Of a DNA stretch of 64,000 bases, positions 1 through 7,136 are shown one piece after another. Each line of letters starts with the position of its first letter. Position 1 is the stretch's first letter. The position numbers and the translations under genes are program-made. The notes beneath the pieces are model-generated. The model saw only the letters and a list, made by a program, of their open reading frames with translations, searched no databases and was not told the DNA's origin. The stretch comes from Zobellella endophytica (GTDB lineage Bacteria > Pseudomonadota > Gammaproteobacteria > Enterobacterales > Aeromonadaceae): contig NZ_PXYG01000002.1 of NCBI RefSeq assembly GCF_003012775.1, positions 558,001 through 622,000 of the forward strand, in the 5' to 3' direction.

Positions 1-60
1 TCGGAAATATGCTCCGCTGAGTCTGATCCGGGCCGGCTCAACCTGAGACCCCCCCCCGAG

Positions 61-87
61 GGCCGGACGGCGGCAGGCGGTCCGGCC
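61..87 (-). terminator. Candidate hairpin downstream of the SpoIIAA-like gene
   Basis: An 8-bp perfect inverted repeat (GGCCGGAC at 61-68, GTCCGGCC at 80-87, 11-nt loop) lies 18 nt past the stop codon at 105. On the minus strand it is followed by a run of G rather than T, so it is not a textbook intrinsic terminator. It may be a transcript-end stabilising hairpin. The first 60 bases of the window hold nothing else recognisable. Confidence 0.3.
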
Positions 88-104
88 GCGACGAACGGGG
101 TCGC

Positions 105-497
105 TTACCCCTCATCCTGCTCCAGCCAGGCCCGGGCCTGGTCCAGATGTTCGAAGTACTCCACCTGGCTGCTCAGCAGAAACCAGTCGGCCACCCTGGC
201 CATCAGCTTCTCCTTGAACTCGACGCCCACTATCGCCAGCTTGCCGAACTCGTCGCCGTGCTTGCGGGTAAAACGGATGTCCTCCCAGAAGGCCCGCGCC
301 TCCCAGCCGCCGAAATCGATCATGTCCACCAACGCCTTGATCCGGGGCCTGTCCATGGTGGCCAGGGTCTGCTCGAGCTGTTGCTCCATCGCCCTGAAGT
401 CATCGTAGGCGATATCGCCATAGATCTTGATGGTCAGGTACAGGGTATGGTTGTCCTGCTTTTTCATCTCGACGGCCATGCCGTGTGCTTCCAACAT
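105..497 (-). CDS. SpoIIAA-like (STAS-fold) protein
   Basis: A 130-residue protein of the SpoIIAA-like family (DUF3478), a cytosolic STAS-like fold often linked to lipid binding or stress, with no established reaction. The hallmark is the central stretch DMIDFGGWEARAFWEDI (about residues 59-75), followed by a predicted beta strand and helix, as in family members of 115-130 residues. The start at 497 is chosen because GGGAG lies just upstream and the family begins with a similar MLE..G motif; the frame remains open upstream but that part has no family similarity. It is monocistronic on the minus strand, divergent from the DUF2939 gene. Its specific role is unknown. Confidence 0.8.
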   Translation of the reverse strand: MLEAHGMAVEMKKQDNHTLYLTIKIYGDIAYDDFRAMEQQLEQTLATMDRPRIKALVDMIDFGGWEARAFWEDIRFTRKHGDEFGKLAIVGVEFKEKLMARVADWFLLSSQVEYFEHLDQARAWLEQDEG

Positions 498-672
498 GAT
501 GGCTGCTCCCTTGTGGTGAAACCCAGCACTAAGTATGGCCGCTGTGACCGGGGGTGCCTCCGGCGCTGGCAAAAAGTAGGGCAAAGATTGATCGTCGTCG
601 TCTTTCGGCTTGCCAACGGCACCGCTTGCAGGCAGCCTTGGCGGCAGGTATCGATTCGGAGTACAGCAAGCC

Positions 673-1215
673 ATGGGCAAAGTGAGATTTTTTCTGGTGC
701 TCATCGCCGTGCTGGCGGCCGGCTACGGGGCGGCGGCGCCCTGGCTCACCGTCTACCAGATCCGCGACGCGGCCGACCGGCGAGACAGCCTGGCCCTGGC
801 CGGGCACGTGGAATTCGACAGCGTGCGCCAGAGCCTGAAGGAGCAACTGAATGCGCGCATGCTGCGCGAGCTGGACGGCGAGCTCGAACAGAGCCCGCTG
901 GCCGCCCTGGGCGCCGCCTTCGCCAACCTGGTGGTGGACGGCCTGGTCGACAGCTACGTGACGCCCGCCGGCATCGAGCAGCTGATGCGCGGAGAACCCC
1001 CGGCGCCGGGCATTCCCGACAGCAGCCCGCCGCCGGCTCCCGGAGAACCGGCGGCCGAACGCCGCAAGCCCTTCTCCGATGCCCGCATGGGCTACCGCTC
1101 GTTCAACCGCTTCGTGGTGACCCTGACCGACGACGGCGGCAAGGAGGCCGAATTCGTGCTGAGCCGCCGCGGCCTGGGCTGGAAACTGACCGCCATCCTG
1201 CTGCCGCTGGATTAA
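673..1215 (+). CDS. DUF2939 family membrane-anchored protein
   Basis: A 180-residue protein with an N-terminal hydrophobic segment (about residues 5-22) that acts as an uncleaved anchor or signal, followed by a periplasmic-type domain. The pattern of a WLTVYQIRDAADRRD segment right after the membrane segment, a Pro-rich linker (about 108-128), then a MGYRSFNRFVV strand and a terminal GLGWKLTAILLP strand matches DUF2939, whose function is unknown. Start at 673 follows GGAG with an 11-nt spacing, slightly long. The stop codon overlaps the stop region of the convergent CHAD gene by 4 bp. Confidence 0.75.
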   Translation: MGKVRFFLVLIAVLAAGYGAAAPWLTVYQIRDAADRRDSLALAGHVEFDSVRQSLKEQLNARMLRELDGELEQSPLAALGAAFANLVVDGLVDSYVTPAGIEQLMRGEPPAPGIPDSSPPPAPGEPAAERRKPFSDARMGYRSFNRFVVTLTDDGGKEAEFVLSRRGLGWKLTAILLPLD

Positions 1216-2081
1216 CCCCGCCGCTCGAGCCAGTGCCGCTTCAGACGCCGGCCGATGTCATCCGCTTCGGCCTCGAACAGCTGCCGCCCCAGATCCAGGG
1301 CCTGCGCCCTCAGCACCTGGCGCTGCTGCGCGAGCAGCGGCAATATCGGCTCGGCCAGTCCCGCCAACCTGGCGCCATAACGGCCGAGCAGGCCGGCCAG
1401 CATGTCCAGATCGTGCTCCCTGCCGAGCCATTCCCCCAGCTCCTTGCTCTGTTGGGCCCGGGGTTGCAGCCAGTCGGGCGCCAGCGGCTGCAGGAAGCGC
1501 AGCTGGTAGCCGTGGTATTTCACCCACTTGCGCCACTGGTGCCAGGGCTCGGCCTCGGCCACCCCGGCCAGCTGCCAGACCGGATCCCGGGCCTGCAGGT
1601 ACACGGCCTTGAAGCCGCCGCCCAGGGTGCGGTAACGGGGCTCGAGCGGCGGCCACCTGGCGATCCACTGCCGTCCTTCCCGCAGCGCCGTCGCCGCCTG
1701 CCTGACCACCTTGCCCGGTTTTTTCACCCCGTTCGACGCCGGCAGCAGCACCAGCAACTCGCGGATCACCTCGGCCAGAGCCGGCTGCTGCTGCGCCAGT
1801 TGCGCCAGGGTTTGCTGCCGGACACAGGCGTCGCGCAGGGGGGAAAGGCGGCGGGCGATATCACGGAAATAACGATCGCAGGGGCGGTACCTCCGGCCCA
1901 GGGGCGGCTCTATCAGCCGCAACAGGGCACGCAGCTTCTTCAGGTGCTTGCGGGCCTGGTGAATGGCGTCGTCCCGATCCGCCCCCTCGTTCAAGCCGGC
2001 GGCCGCCTCTTCCAGCAACCGGCACGCCGTCTCCCGCAGGGACTGATCCAGGGACAGCTGCAGACTCAGTTCGAAACTCAT
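1212..2081 (-). CDS. CHAD domain protein
   Basis: A 289-residue all-helical protein matching the CHAD domain (conserved histidine alpha-helical domain), a family that binds polyphosphate and is often fused or adjacent to CYTH triphosphatases. Family features seen are the early AIHQARKHLKKLRALLRL helix (about residues 39-56), with His and basic residues facing one groove, the SPLRDACV loop, and a second basic patch around WHQWRKWVKYHGYQLRFLQP (about 180-199). There is no CYTH domain in the protein or in its neighbours here, so this is a stand-alone CHAD. It converges tail to tail with the DUF2939 gene. Confidence 0.85.
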   Translation of the reverse strand: MSFELSLQLSLDQSLRETACRLLEEAAAGLNEGADRDDAIHQARKHLKKLRALLRLIEPPLGRRYRPCDRYFRDIARRLSPLRDACVRQQTLAQLAQQQPALAEVIRELLVLLPASNGVKKPGKVVRQAATALREGRQWIARWPPLEPRYRTLGGGFKAVYLQARDPVWQLAGVAEAEPWHQWRKWVKYHGYQLRFLQPLAPDWLQPRAQQSKELGEWLGREHDLDMLAGLLGRYGARLAGLAEPILPLLAQQRQVLRAQALDLGRQLFEAEADDIGRRLKRHWLERRG

Positions 2082-2138
2082 GCTGATACACTCTTGCCGG
2101 GGCAGGCCCCACCGGACGCTAAGTGTAGCCCATGGCCC

Positions 2139-2663
2139 TCAGCCATGGCGCAGCCCCTGTTGTCTCGGCGTCTGGTACCACAATAGCTCGCCGCCGCCGG
2201 CCTGCAGCCCGTTCCAGCGCAGCATCCCCAGCCGCATATGCAGGATGGCGCAGGTGGGAAACTTGTCGTCCGGCGCCCCGCACAGCATCCTGCTCAGTTC
2301 GCCCAGACCGGGCATATGCCCCACCAGCAACAGGTGGCCGATCCGCTCCGGCTGCCGGCGCAACAGCGCCAGGATCCGGCGGCCGCTCGCTTCGTAGAGG
2401 TCCGGCTCAAATTGCAGCCTGCCCTCGGGGCAGCCCAGGGCATCGGCGAAGGCCAGGGCGGTCTCCCGGGTGCGCCGGGCCGGGCTGCACAGGATGAGAT
2501 CCGGCGGCGGCAGCCGGGTCGTGGCATAGGCGGCCATGGCGGGCAAATCGCGCCGGCCGCGCTCCCCCAGCGGACGATCGACATCCGCCAGGGCCGGATC
2601 GTCCCAGCTCGACTTGGCATGGCGCACCAGGGTCAGCAATTTCGGCGTGGTGTGATCGGTCAT
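2139..2663 (-). CDS. SixA-like histidine phosphatase
   Basis: A 174-residue histidine phosphatase superfamily member. The catalytic RHG-type motif reads RHAKSSW (R14, H15), as in SixA phosphohistidine phosphatases. The conserved arginine region PARRTRET (61-68) and the second catalytic histidine in GHMPG (H116) are present. SixA removes phosphate from phosphohistidine on phosphotransfer proteins, but small family members of this length are also active on other phospho-substrates, so the substrate is inferred only. GGAG lies 7 nt ahead of the start. It follows OsmC on the same strand across 110 bp that contain a possible terminator. Confidence 0.8.
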   Translation of the reverse strand: MTDHTTPKLLTLVRHAKSSWDDPALADVDRPLGERGRRDLPAMAAYATTRLPPPDLILCSPARRTRETALAFADALGCPEGRLQFEPDLYEASGRRILALLRRQPERIGHLLLVGHMPGLGELSRMLCGAPDDKFPTCAILHMRLGMLRWNGLQAGGGELLWYQTPRQQGLRHG

Positions 2664-2740
2664 CTTGAGGCTCCACTAAGGTGACGATATGACATACCCC
2701 ACCATACCCGCAGCGGGGGACATGGGGCCAGCAAATCAAC

Positions 2741-2768
2741 GCCGGGCGACGCCACGCCGCCGCCCGGC
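2741..2768 (-). terminator. Candidate terminator of the OsmC gene
   Basis: A perfect 8-bp GC-rich inverted repeat (GCCGGGCG at 2741-2748, CGCCCGGC at 2761-2768) lies just past the OsmC stop codon. It is followed on the minus strand by a short T-rich stretch (GTTGATTT). The T tract is weak, so termination is plausible but not certain. Confidence 0.4.
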
Positions 2769-2773
2769 ACGGG

Positions 2774-3337
2774 TCATGCCACCCGCACCAGTCTGACCGG
2801 CACCGGCCGACAGACGGTATTGCACACCGGCGAATGCTGGCGGGCATAGCCCATCAGCTCTTCCAGCTCCTGGTCGCTGCAGTCGGCGTCCACATTCATG
2901 CGGATGCTGATCTGCTCGTAGCCGGCAGGCACGCCGTCGTCCAGGCCCAGCAGGCCATGCAGATCGATATCGCCCTCCAGCTCGGTGGAGAGGGCGCGGA
3001 TGCGGATGCCACGGGCCGCCGCGTGCAACACCAGGGTGGTGGTGACGCAGCCGGCCAGGGCATGCAGCAGGAACTCCACCGGATTGGCGCCCTCGTTGGC
3101 GCCCAGCAGCACCGGCGGCTCGCCGTTGGTAAAGCGGAAGGGCTCGGCCCGGGACTCATCTTCCTGGCCGGCACCGTAAAAGCCCTGGATGGTGGAGCGG
3201 TTCTCTCCGCCGCTGATCCAGCGGTTGCTGGCCCGGAACTGGAAGCGGGCCAGGCCCGGCTGCTGCTGGATGGCGGCGATGGTGGTCATCATCTGGTCCT
3301 GGTCGAGACCGTTGATCATCTGGGTATGGGTGTTCAT
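2774..3337 (-). CDS. OsmC family peroxiredoxin-like protein
   Basis: A 187-residue OsmC/Ohr superfamily protein, cytosolic thiol enzymes that detoxify organic or fatty-acid hydroperoxides. The two family cysteines are visible: C97 in LHALAGCVTT, the typical resolving/peroxidatic helix, and C172 in HSPVCNTV; a third cysteine, C176, lies close by. It is longer than Ohr (about 140 residues) because of an N-terminal extension of about 30 residues, which fits the YhfA/OsmC-like subgroup. AGGAG precedes the start by 7 nt. Upstream is a near-consensus sigma-54 promoter and, beyond it, a sigma-54 activator gene, so expression is probably activator dependent. Confidence 0.88.
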   Translation of the reverse strand: MNTHTQMINGLDQDQMMTTIAAIQQQPGLARFQFRASNRWISGGENRSTIQGFYGAGQEDESRAEPFRFTNGEPPVLLGANEGANPVEFLLHALAGCVTTTLVLHAAARGIRIRALSTELEGDIDLHGLLGLDDGVPAGYEQISIRMNVDADCSDQELEELMGYARQHSPVCNTVCRPVPVRLVRVA

Positions 3338-3385
3338 GGCATTGCTCCTCGGTTGGGTTGGGCGTATCGCCTCTGTCTCTCTTTC

Positions 3386-3400
3386 GCAATGCCCGTGCCA
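3386..3400 (-). promoter_or_regulatory. Sigma-54 (-24/-12) promoter of the OsmC gene
   Basis: Read on the minus strand this is TGGCAC, five bases, then TTGC, the exact GG/GC spacing of RpoN promoters; the -24 element is perfect and the -12 element reads TTGCG. The predicted start site is near 3374, giving a leader of about 37 nt to the OsmC start at 3337. The adjoining upstream gene encodes an activator with the GAFTGA sigma-54 contact loop, which independently supports the call. An imperfect AT-rich inverted repeat at 3430-3443 is a candidate upstream activator site. Confidence 0.8.
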
Positions 3401-3525
3401 ATCGACGAGGGAGCTTAATCTGCCTTTTTATCAATGGATTGTTATTTATCCCCGGCTCTCCCCCGCTCCCGATATCCCGTTTTTCACGAAAGCTCGGGCG
3501 CCACGGCCACGGGATCCGGGGATCG

Positions 3526-5067
3526 TCAGCGTTTGATGCCAAGGGATTTCAGGCGAGAACTCAGGGTATTGGGATGCAGGCCGAGCAGGGCCGCGGCGCC
3601 GTCGGCCCCCGCTATCTTGCCGTGGCAGTGGACCAGGGCCCGCTCGAGGTTGGCTTTCTCCAGCGCCGCCAGCTCCGCCGCGGTGAGGATGGCAGGCTCG
3701 CCAGGCCCCATGGGCAAGGGCGCCGGCGCCATCTCGGGCAGGGCACGGTCCAGGGCCAGGCGGCGGCCATCCGGGCTGATGATCAGCGCCCGCTCCAGCA
3801 CGTTTTCCAGCTCCCGCACATTGCCCGGCCAGGGGTAGCCGCGCAGGCGGCGCTCGTCCTGTTCGTTCAGTTCCGGCAGGGGCAGGCCATGACGACGGGC
3901 GAAACGCGCCAGCAGGGCCCGGGCCAGCAGCAGGATGTCGTCGCCCCGCTCACGCAGGGGCGGCACCCGCAGCGGGAAGACGTTGAGCCGATACCAGAGA
4001 TCCTGGCGAAAGGTCCCCGCCGCCACCATGGCCGCCAGATCCCGATGCGTGGCGGCGAGCAGGCGCACGTCGACCTTTTCGGTACGGCCGCCGCCCACCC
4101 GCTCGAACTCCCCCTCCTGCAGCACCCGCAGCAGCTTGGCCTGCAGATCCGGCGGCATCTCCCCCACTTCGTCGAGGAAGAGGGTGCCGCCGTCGGCCTG
4201 TTTGAAGCGCCCTTCCCGCCGCTGCAGGGCGCCGGTGAAGGCGCCCTTTTCATGGCCGAAAAATTCGCTCTCCTGCAGTCCGGGGGCGATGGCGGCGCAG
4301 TTGACCCGGACAAAGGGCATGGCGGCCCGGCCGCTCTGGCGATGGAGGGCGCTGGCCACCAGCTCCTTGCCGGTGCCGGTTTCACCGGTGATAAGCACAG
4401 TGGTGTCCAGCGCCGCCACCCGCCCCAGCTCTTCCCGCATCCGGCGCATCGGCGGGCTCTCGCCCAGGATCTCCGCCTCGCCTTGCAACTGGCGGATATC
4501 CTCGCGCAGCTGCGCCGCTTCGGCGGTAAGCACACGCAGCCTGGTCTCACGCTCGGCCAGCGCCTGATCCCGCCACAACCGGGCCAGCTCGGCACCGGCA
4601 CGGGCGGTAAACAGCCGGAACACCGACAGCACGCCGGGGCTGGCGGTCAGGGGCTTGTCATCCAGGACCGCCAGGTGGCCGAGCACCACGCCGCCGGCAT
4701 CCACCAGGGGCTGGGCCAGGTAGCTGACCGCCCCCAGCGCCGGCAGATCCGGATCCTGCGGGTAGAGCTCGATCACCCGCTCCGGCACCAGGGTCAGTTC
4801 GCAACGGTTGATCACCGGCTCGCAGGGGGTGCCGCCGATATCGTACTCATAGTCCTCGATATAGTGATCATCGAACCAGAACGCCAATGCCCGCAGCCGA
4901 CGCCGGGCCGGCAGCCATTCGGTAACCCAGGCACCCTTGACGCCGAGCACCAGCGCCAGTTGCCGCACCAGTTGCTCGAAAAACGGCTGGCCCGAACTGC
5001 TGGCGAGGGCTCGCACCAGGGTGTCGAGCAGCCGTTGATCGAAGGCAGGGGAAACATCGGCGGACAT
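3526..5067 (-). CDS. Sigma-54-dependent activator with N-terminal GAF domain
   Basis: A 513-residue enhancer-binding protein with three domains. A GAF-type sensor occupies about residues 15-165. The AAA+ core has Walker A GETGTGKE (228-235), the sigma-54 contact loop GAFTGA (275-280) and Walker B LFLDE (about 296-300). A C-terminal Fis-type helix-turn-helix covers about 483-513 (GADGAAALLGLHPNTLSSRLKSLG). The architecture is that of NorR/FhlA-type regulators, but nitric-oxide genes are absent and the GAF ligand cannot be deduced. The start at 5067 is chosen for GGAG 5-9 nt upstream. It lies 48 bp after the MarR gene and upstream of the OsmC gene with its sigma-54 promoter, the likeliest target. 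Confidence 0.88.
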   Translation of the reverse strand: MSADVSPAFDQRLLDTLVRALASSSGQPFFEQLVRQLALVLGVKGAWVTEWLPARRRLRALAFWFDDHYIEDYEYDIGGTPCEPVINRCELTLVPERVIELYPQDPDLPALGAVSYLAQPLVDAGGVVLGHLAVLDDKPLTASPGVLSVFRLFTARAGAELARLWRDQALAERETRLRVLTAEAAQLREDIRQLQGEAEILGESPPMRRMREELGRVAALDTTVLITGETGTGKELVASALHRQSGRAAMPFVRVNCAAIAPGLQESEFFGHEKGAFTGALQRREGRFKQADGGTLFLDEVGEMPPDLQAKLLRVLQEGEFERVGGGRTEKVDVRLLAATHRDLAAMVAAGTFRQDLWYRLNVFPLRVPPLRERGDDILLLARALLARFARRHGLPLPELNEQDERRLRGYPWPGNVRELENVLERALIISPDGRRLALDRALPEMAPAPLPMGPGEPAILTAAELAALEKANLERALVHCHGKIAGADGAAALLGLHPNTLSSRLKSLGIKR

Positions 5068-5115
5068 GGGGCACTCCGGTGGCAGGCACTTCCCCAAGTA
5101 TACCCAAGGCGGGCG

Positions 5116-5565
5116 CTACAGCTCGTCCAGCCGCTTGAGCAGCCGATCCAGCCCGTTGACCAGATCCCGGTACTCGGAGGCCGACAGGCAGTCGATCAGC
5201 CGAGACTCCCATTCCAGCACCCGGGGCACCATTTTCCGATACAGTGCGATACCCTCCCCGGTCAGGGCCACCTGGGCCGCGCGCTGATCTTCCGGCAGGG
5301 GCACCCGGGTGATCAGGCCTTTTTCCTCCAGTCCCTGTAACCCGCGGGACACCTTCACCTTGTCCATGCAGGTGAGCTCGGCCAGCTCGCGGGCGATGAT
5401 TTTCTCCCGGTGGCCGATAGCGGCGAACAGCCGCCATTCCGGCCGGGTGATGCCGAACTCTTCCCGATAGAAGGCCGCCAGCCCGCTACCCACCCGCTCC
5501 GCCACCAACATCAGCTTGTAGGGAACAAAATCGTCCAGCACAAAATGTGTTTTTTTCTCAGCCAT
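5116..5565 (-). CDS. MarR family regulator, probable homogentisate pathway repressor
   Basis: A 149-residue winged-helix MarR protein. Helices around residues 36-60 lead into the recognition region MDKVKVSRGLQGLEEKGLITR (about 67-87) and the wing PLPEDQRAAQVALT, followed by a dimerisation helix at the C terminus. GAGGAAA precedes the start. It is divergent from hmgA across 214 bp that contain a strong AT-rich inverted repeat, so repression of the homogentisate operon (and of itself) is the natural inference; MarR-type homogentisate regulators are known in other proteobacteria. It could also be cotranscribed with the sigma-54 activator 48 bp downstream. Confidence 0.85.
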   Translation of the reverse strand: MAEKKTHFVLDDFVPYKLMLVAERVGSGLAAFYREEFGITRPEWRLFAAIGHREKIIARELAELTCMDKVKVSRGLQGLEEKGLITRVPLPEDQRAAQVALTGEGIALYRKMVPRVLEWESRLIDCLSASEYRDLVNGLDRLLKRLDEL

Positions 5566-5689
5566 GCCGTTTCCTCAGCGGCCGGCCAGCACCGGCCAAG
5601 ACCATGAAATAAAAACCAGTGTAACTATTTTCAGCCCGAATGAACCGGTAGTTTGCCCTCAAAACGCCAGAAAGGGCCAATAAATTTAC

Positions 5690-5718
5690 TATATTTTAAC
5701 ATGAGCACTTGAAATATA
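5690..5718. promoter_or_regulatory. Inverted repeat, candidate MarR operator between marR and hmgA
   Basis: The arms are TATATTTTAA (5690-5699) and TTGAAATATA (5709-5718), complementary at 9 of 10 positions around a 9-nt spacer. The repeat lies in an unusually AT-rich intergenic segment between two divergent genes, as expected for an autoregulated MarR operator. A nearby direct pair of GTAAC/TAACT-like boxes at about 5739-5753 could belong to the same control region. Confidence 0.5.
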
Positions 5719-5779
5719 CGCGGGATGAGTGAATATTGGTAACAAATGTAACTAAATGGCATTCGTGGAGAATCACCAG

Positions 5780-6913
5780 ATGCGTAAATGGTTTCAATTT
5801 CCCATCCGCGAGGGCGACACCTCGCACCAGGCCCACTGCGATATGCCGGCGGGCACCTTCGAGCGGGAAATCGGCAAGGAGGGCTTCTTCGGTCCGGCCA
5901 CTCATATGTACCATGAGCACGCCCCCACCGGCTGGAGCGCCTGGGAAGGCCCCTTGCGACCCCGCGCCTTCGACACCAACAAGCTGACGCCACCGGGCCA
6001 GAGCCCCTGGGATGCCGCCCCGCTGCTGCACAACGCCAACGTCAGGGTGCGGCTCTGGAAGAGCGAGCAATCCATGAATCACCTGGTGCGCAACGGCGAC
6101 GGCGACGAGTGTCTGTTCGTGCACCGGGGCCGGGGCTGGCTTTACTGCGACTACGGCCGGCTGGCCTTCGGGGATGGCGACTACCTGATCCTGCCCCGCT
6201 CCACCACCTGGCGGCTGGAACTCGAAGAGCCGGTGACCCTGCTGATGATCGAGGCCAGTAACGGCTCCTACCTGAACGCCGAGCGCGGCCTGGTGGGCGC
6301 CCACGCCATCTTCGACCCGGCGGTGCTGGAGTACCCGCGCATCGACGACGCCTTCCGGGCCCAGAGCGCTCGGCCCGGCGAATGGCAGGTACTGCTCAAG
6401 GCCCGGGAGCAGATGAACCGCATCAGCTTCCCTTTCAACCCGCTGGACGCCCGGGGCTGGAAGGGCGATCTCACCGTGTTCCGGCTCAACTGGCGCGACA
6501 TCCGCCCGCTGATGAGCCACCGCTACCATCTGCCGCCCTCGGCCCACACCACCTTCGTCGCTAACGGCTTCGTGATCTGCACCTTCGTGCCCAGGCCCAT
6601 AGAGTCGGACCCGGGGGCGCTCAAGGTGCCCTTCTACCACAACAACGACGACTACGACGAGGTCATCTTCTACCACAAGGGCAACTTCTTCAGCCGGGAC
6701 AATATCGACGCGGGCATGATCACCCTGCACCCCTGTGGCTTTACCCATGGTCCCCATCCCAAGGCCTTCGCCGCCGGCGCCAAACATGCCCGCACCGAGA
6801 CCGACGAGGTAGCGGTGATGATCGATGCCCGGCTGCCGCTGGAGGTGGCCGAGCTGCCCGAGGGGGTGGAAAACCCGGACTATGTGAATTCCTGGCAGGT
6901 GAAGGGCGGATAG
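5780..6913 (+). CDS. hmgA: Homogentisate 1,2-dioxygenase
   Basis: A 377-residue enzyme of the short bacterial homogentisate dioxygenase type. This non-haem iron enzyme opens the ring of homogentisate (from tyrosine/phenylalanine) to maleylacetoacetate. Recognisable blocks are the N-terminal MRKWFQFPIREG start, GFFGPATHMYHEHAPTGW, and the C-terminal iron-binding region YHNNDDYDEVIFYHKGNF followed by HPCGFTHGPHP, which hold the His/Glu ligands. ATG at 5780 is preferred over an in-frame upstream ATG at 5756 because GGAG lies 9 nt before it and homologues begin with MRKW. It is the first gene of the operon with fumarylacetoacetate hydrolase, maiA and acetoacetyl-CoA synthetase. The stop codon shares two bases with a heptamer repeat array. 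Confidence 0.95.
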   Translation: MRKWFQFPIREGDTSHQAHCDMPAGTFEREIGKEGFFGPATHMYHEHAPTGWSAWEGPLRPRAFDTNKLTPPGQSPWDAAPLLHNANVRVRLWKSEQSMNHLVRNGDGDECLFVHRGRGWLYCDYGRLAFGDGDYLILPRSTTWRLELEEPVTLLMIEASNGSYLNAERGLVGAHAIFDPAVLEYPRIDDAFRAQSARPGEWQVLLKAREQMNRISFPFNPLDARGWKGDLTVFRLNWRDIRPLMSHRYHLPPSAHTTFVANGFVICTFVPRPIESDPGALKVPFYHNNDDYDEVIFYHKGNFFSRDNIDAGMITLHPCGFTHGPHPKAFAAGAKHARTETDEVAVMIDARLPLEVAELPEGVENPDYVNSWQVKGG

Positions 6914-6981
6914 CTGGAAGCTGGAAGCTGGAAGCTGGAAGCTGGAAGCTGGAAGCTGGAAGCTGGAAGCTGGAAGCTGGA
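6912..6981 (+). repeat. Ten perfect copies of a 7-bp tandem repeat
   Basis: The unit AGCTGGA occurs ten times without interruption or mismatch (70 bp), starting within the TAG stop codon of hmgA. It is a microsatellite-type array that could vary in copy number by slippage. Because it lies just past the stop codon, changes in number would alter the hmgA-to-hydrolase spacing and the transcript leader but not the protein. Confidence 0.97.
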
Positions 6982-7040
6982 AGAAAGAATAGCCTGCTTC
7001 CGCTCAGGTGGAAGCCCGTAACGGATAAAGGTGTGCTCGC

Positions 7041-7066
7041 CTGGATTCCCGTCTGCGCGGGAATGA
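7041..7066. repeat. dRS3-like dispersed repeat (ATTCCC-N8-GGGAAT)
   Basis: The core ATTCCC (7045-7050), eight bases, GGGAAT (7059-7064) is exactly the dRS3 consensus described in Neisseria. Flanking CTGG and GAC match the longer version commonly seen scattered in proteobacterial genomes. It forms a 7-bp stem with a 6-nt loop. In Neisseria such repeats serve as phage or element integration targets; that role here is inference. Confidence 0.6.
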
Positions 7067-7136
7067 CAAGGCAACGTCCACGCCGGCAGAAACACGACAG
7101 GCCCAGGGCCGAACAAGGAATATTAAGGAGATTATT

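Noticed and set aside
147-2186. Very long open frames antisense to real genes (also 3358-5340 and 44139-46250 on the plus strand)
   Set aside because: They lie opposite well-recognised genes, have repetitive Gln/Gly/Arg/His-rich translations without family similarity, and result from stop-codon scarcity in high-GC DNA.
3526-5067. Naming the sigma-54 activator NorR
   Set aside because: The domain layout fits, but no nitric oxide reductase or flavorubredoxin genes are present and the GAF ligand residues cannot be matched confidently; the predicted target is OsmC.
6912-6981. Heptamer array as CRISPR or as coding repeat
   Set aside because: There are no spacers, and the array begins in the stop codon of hmgA so it is not translated as part of it.
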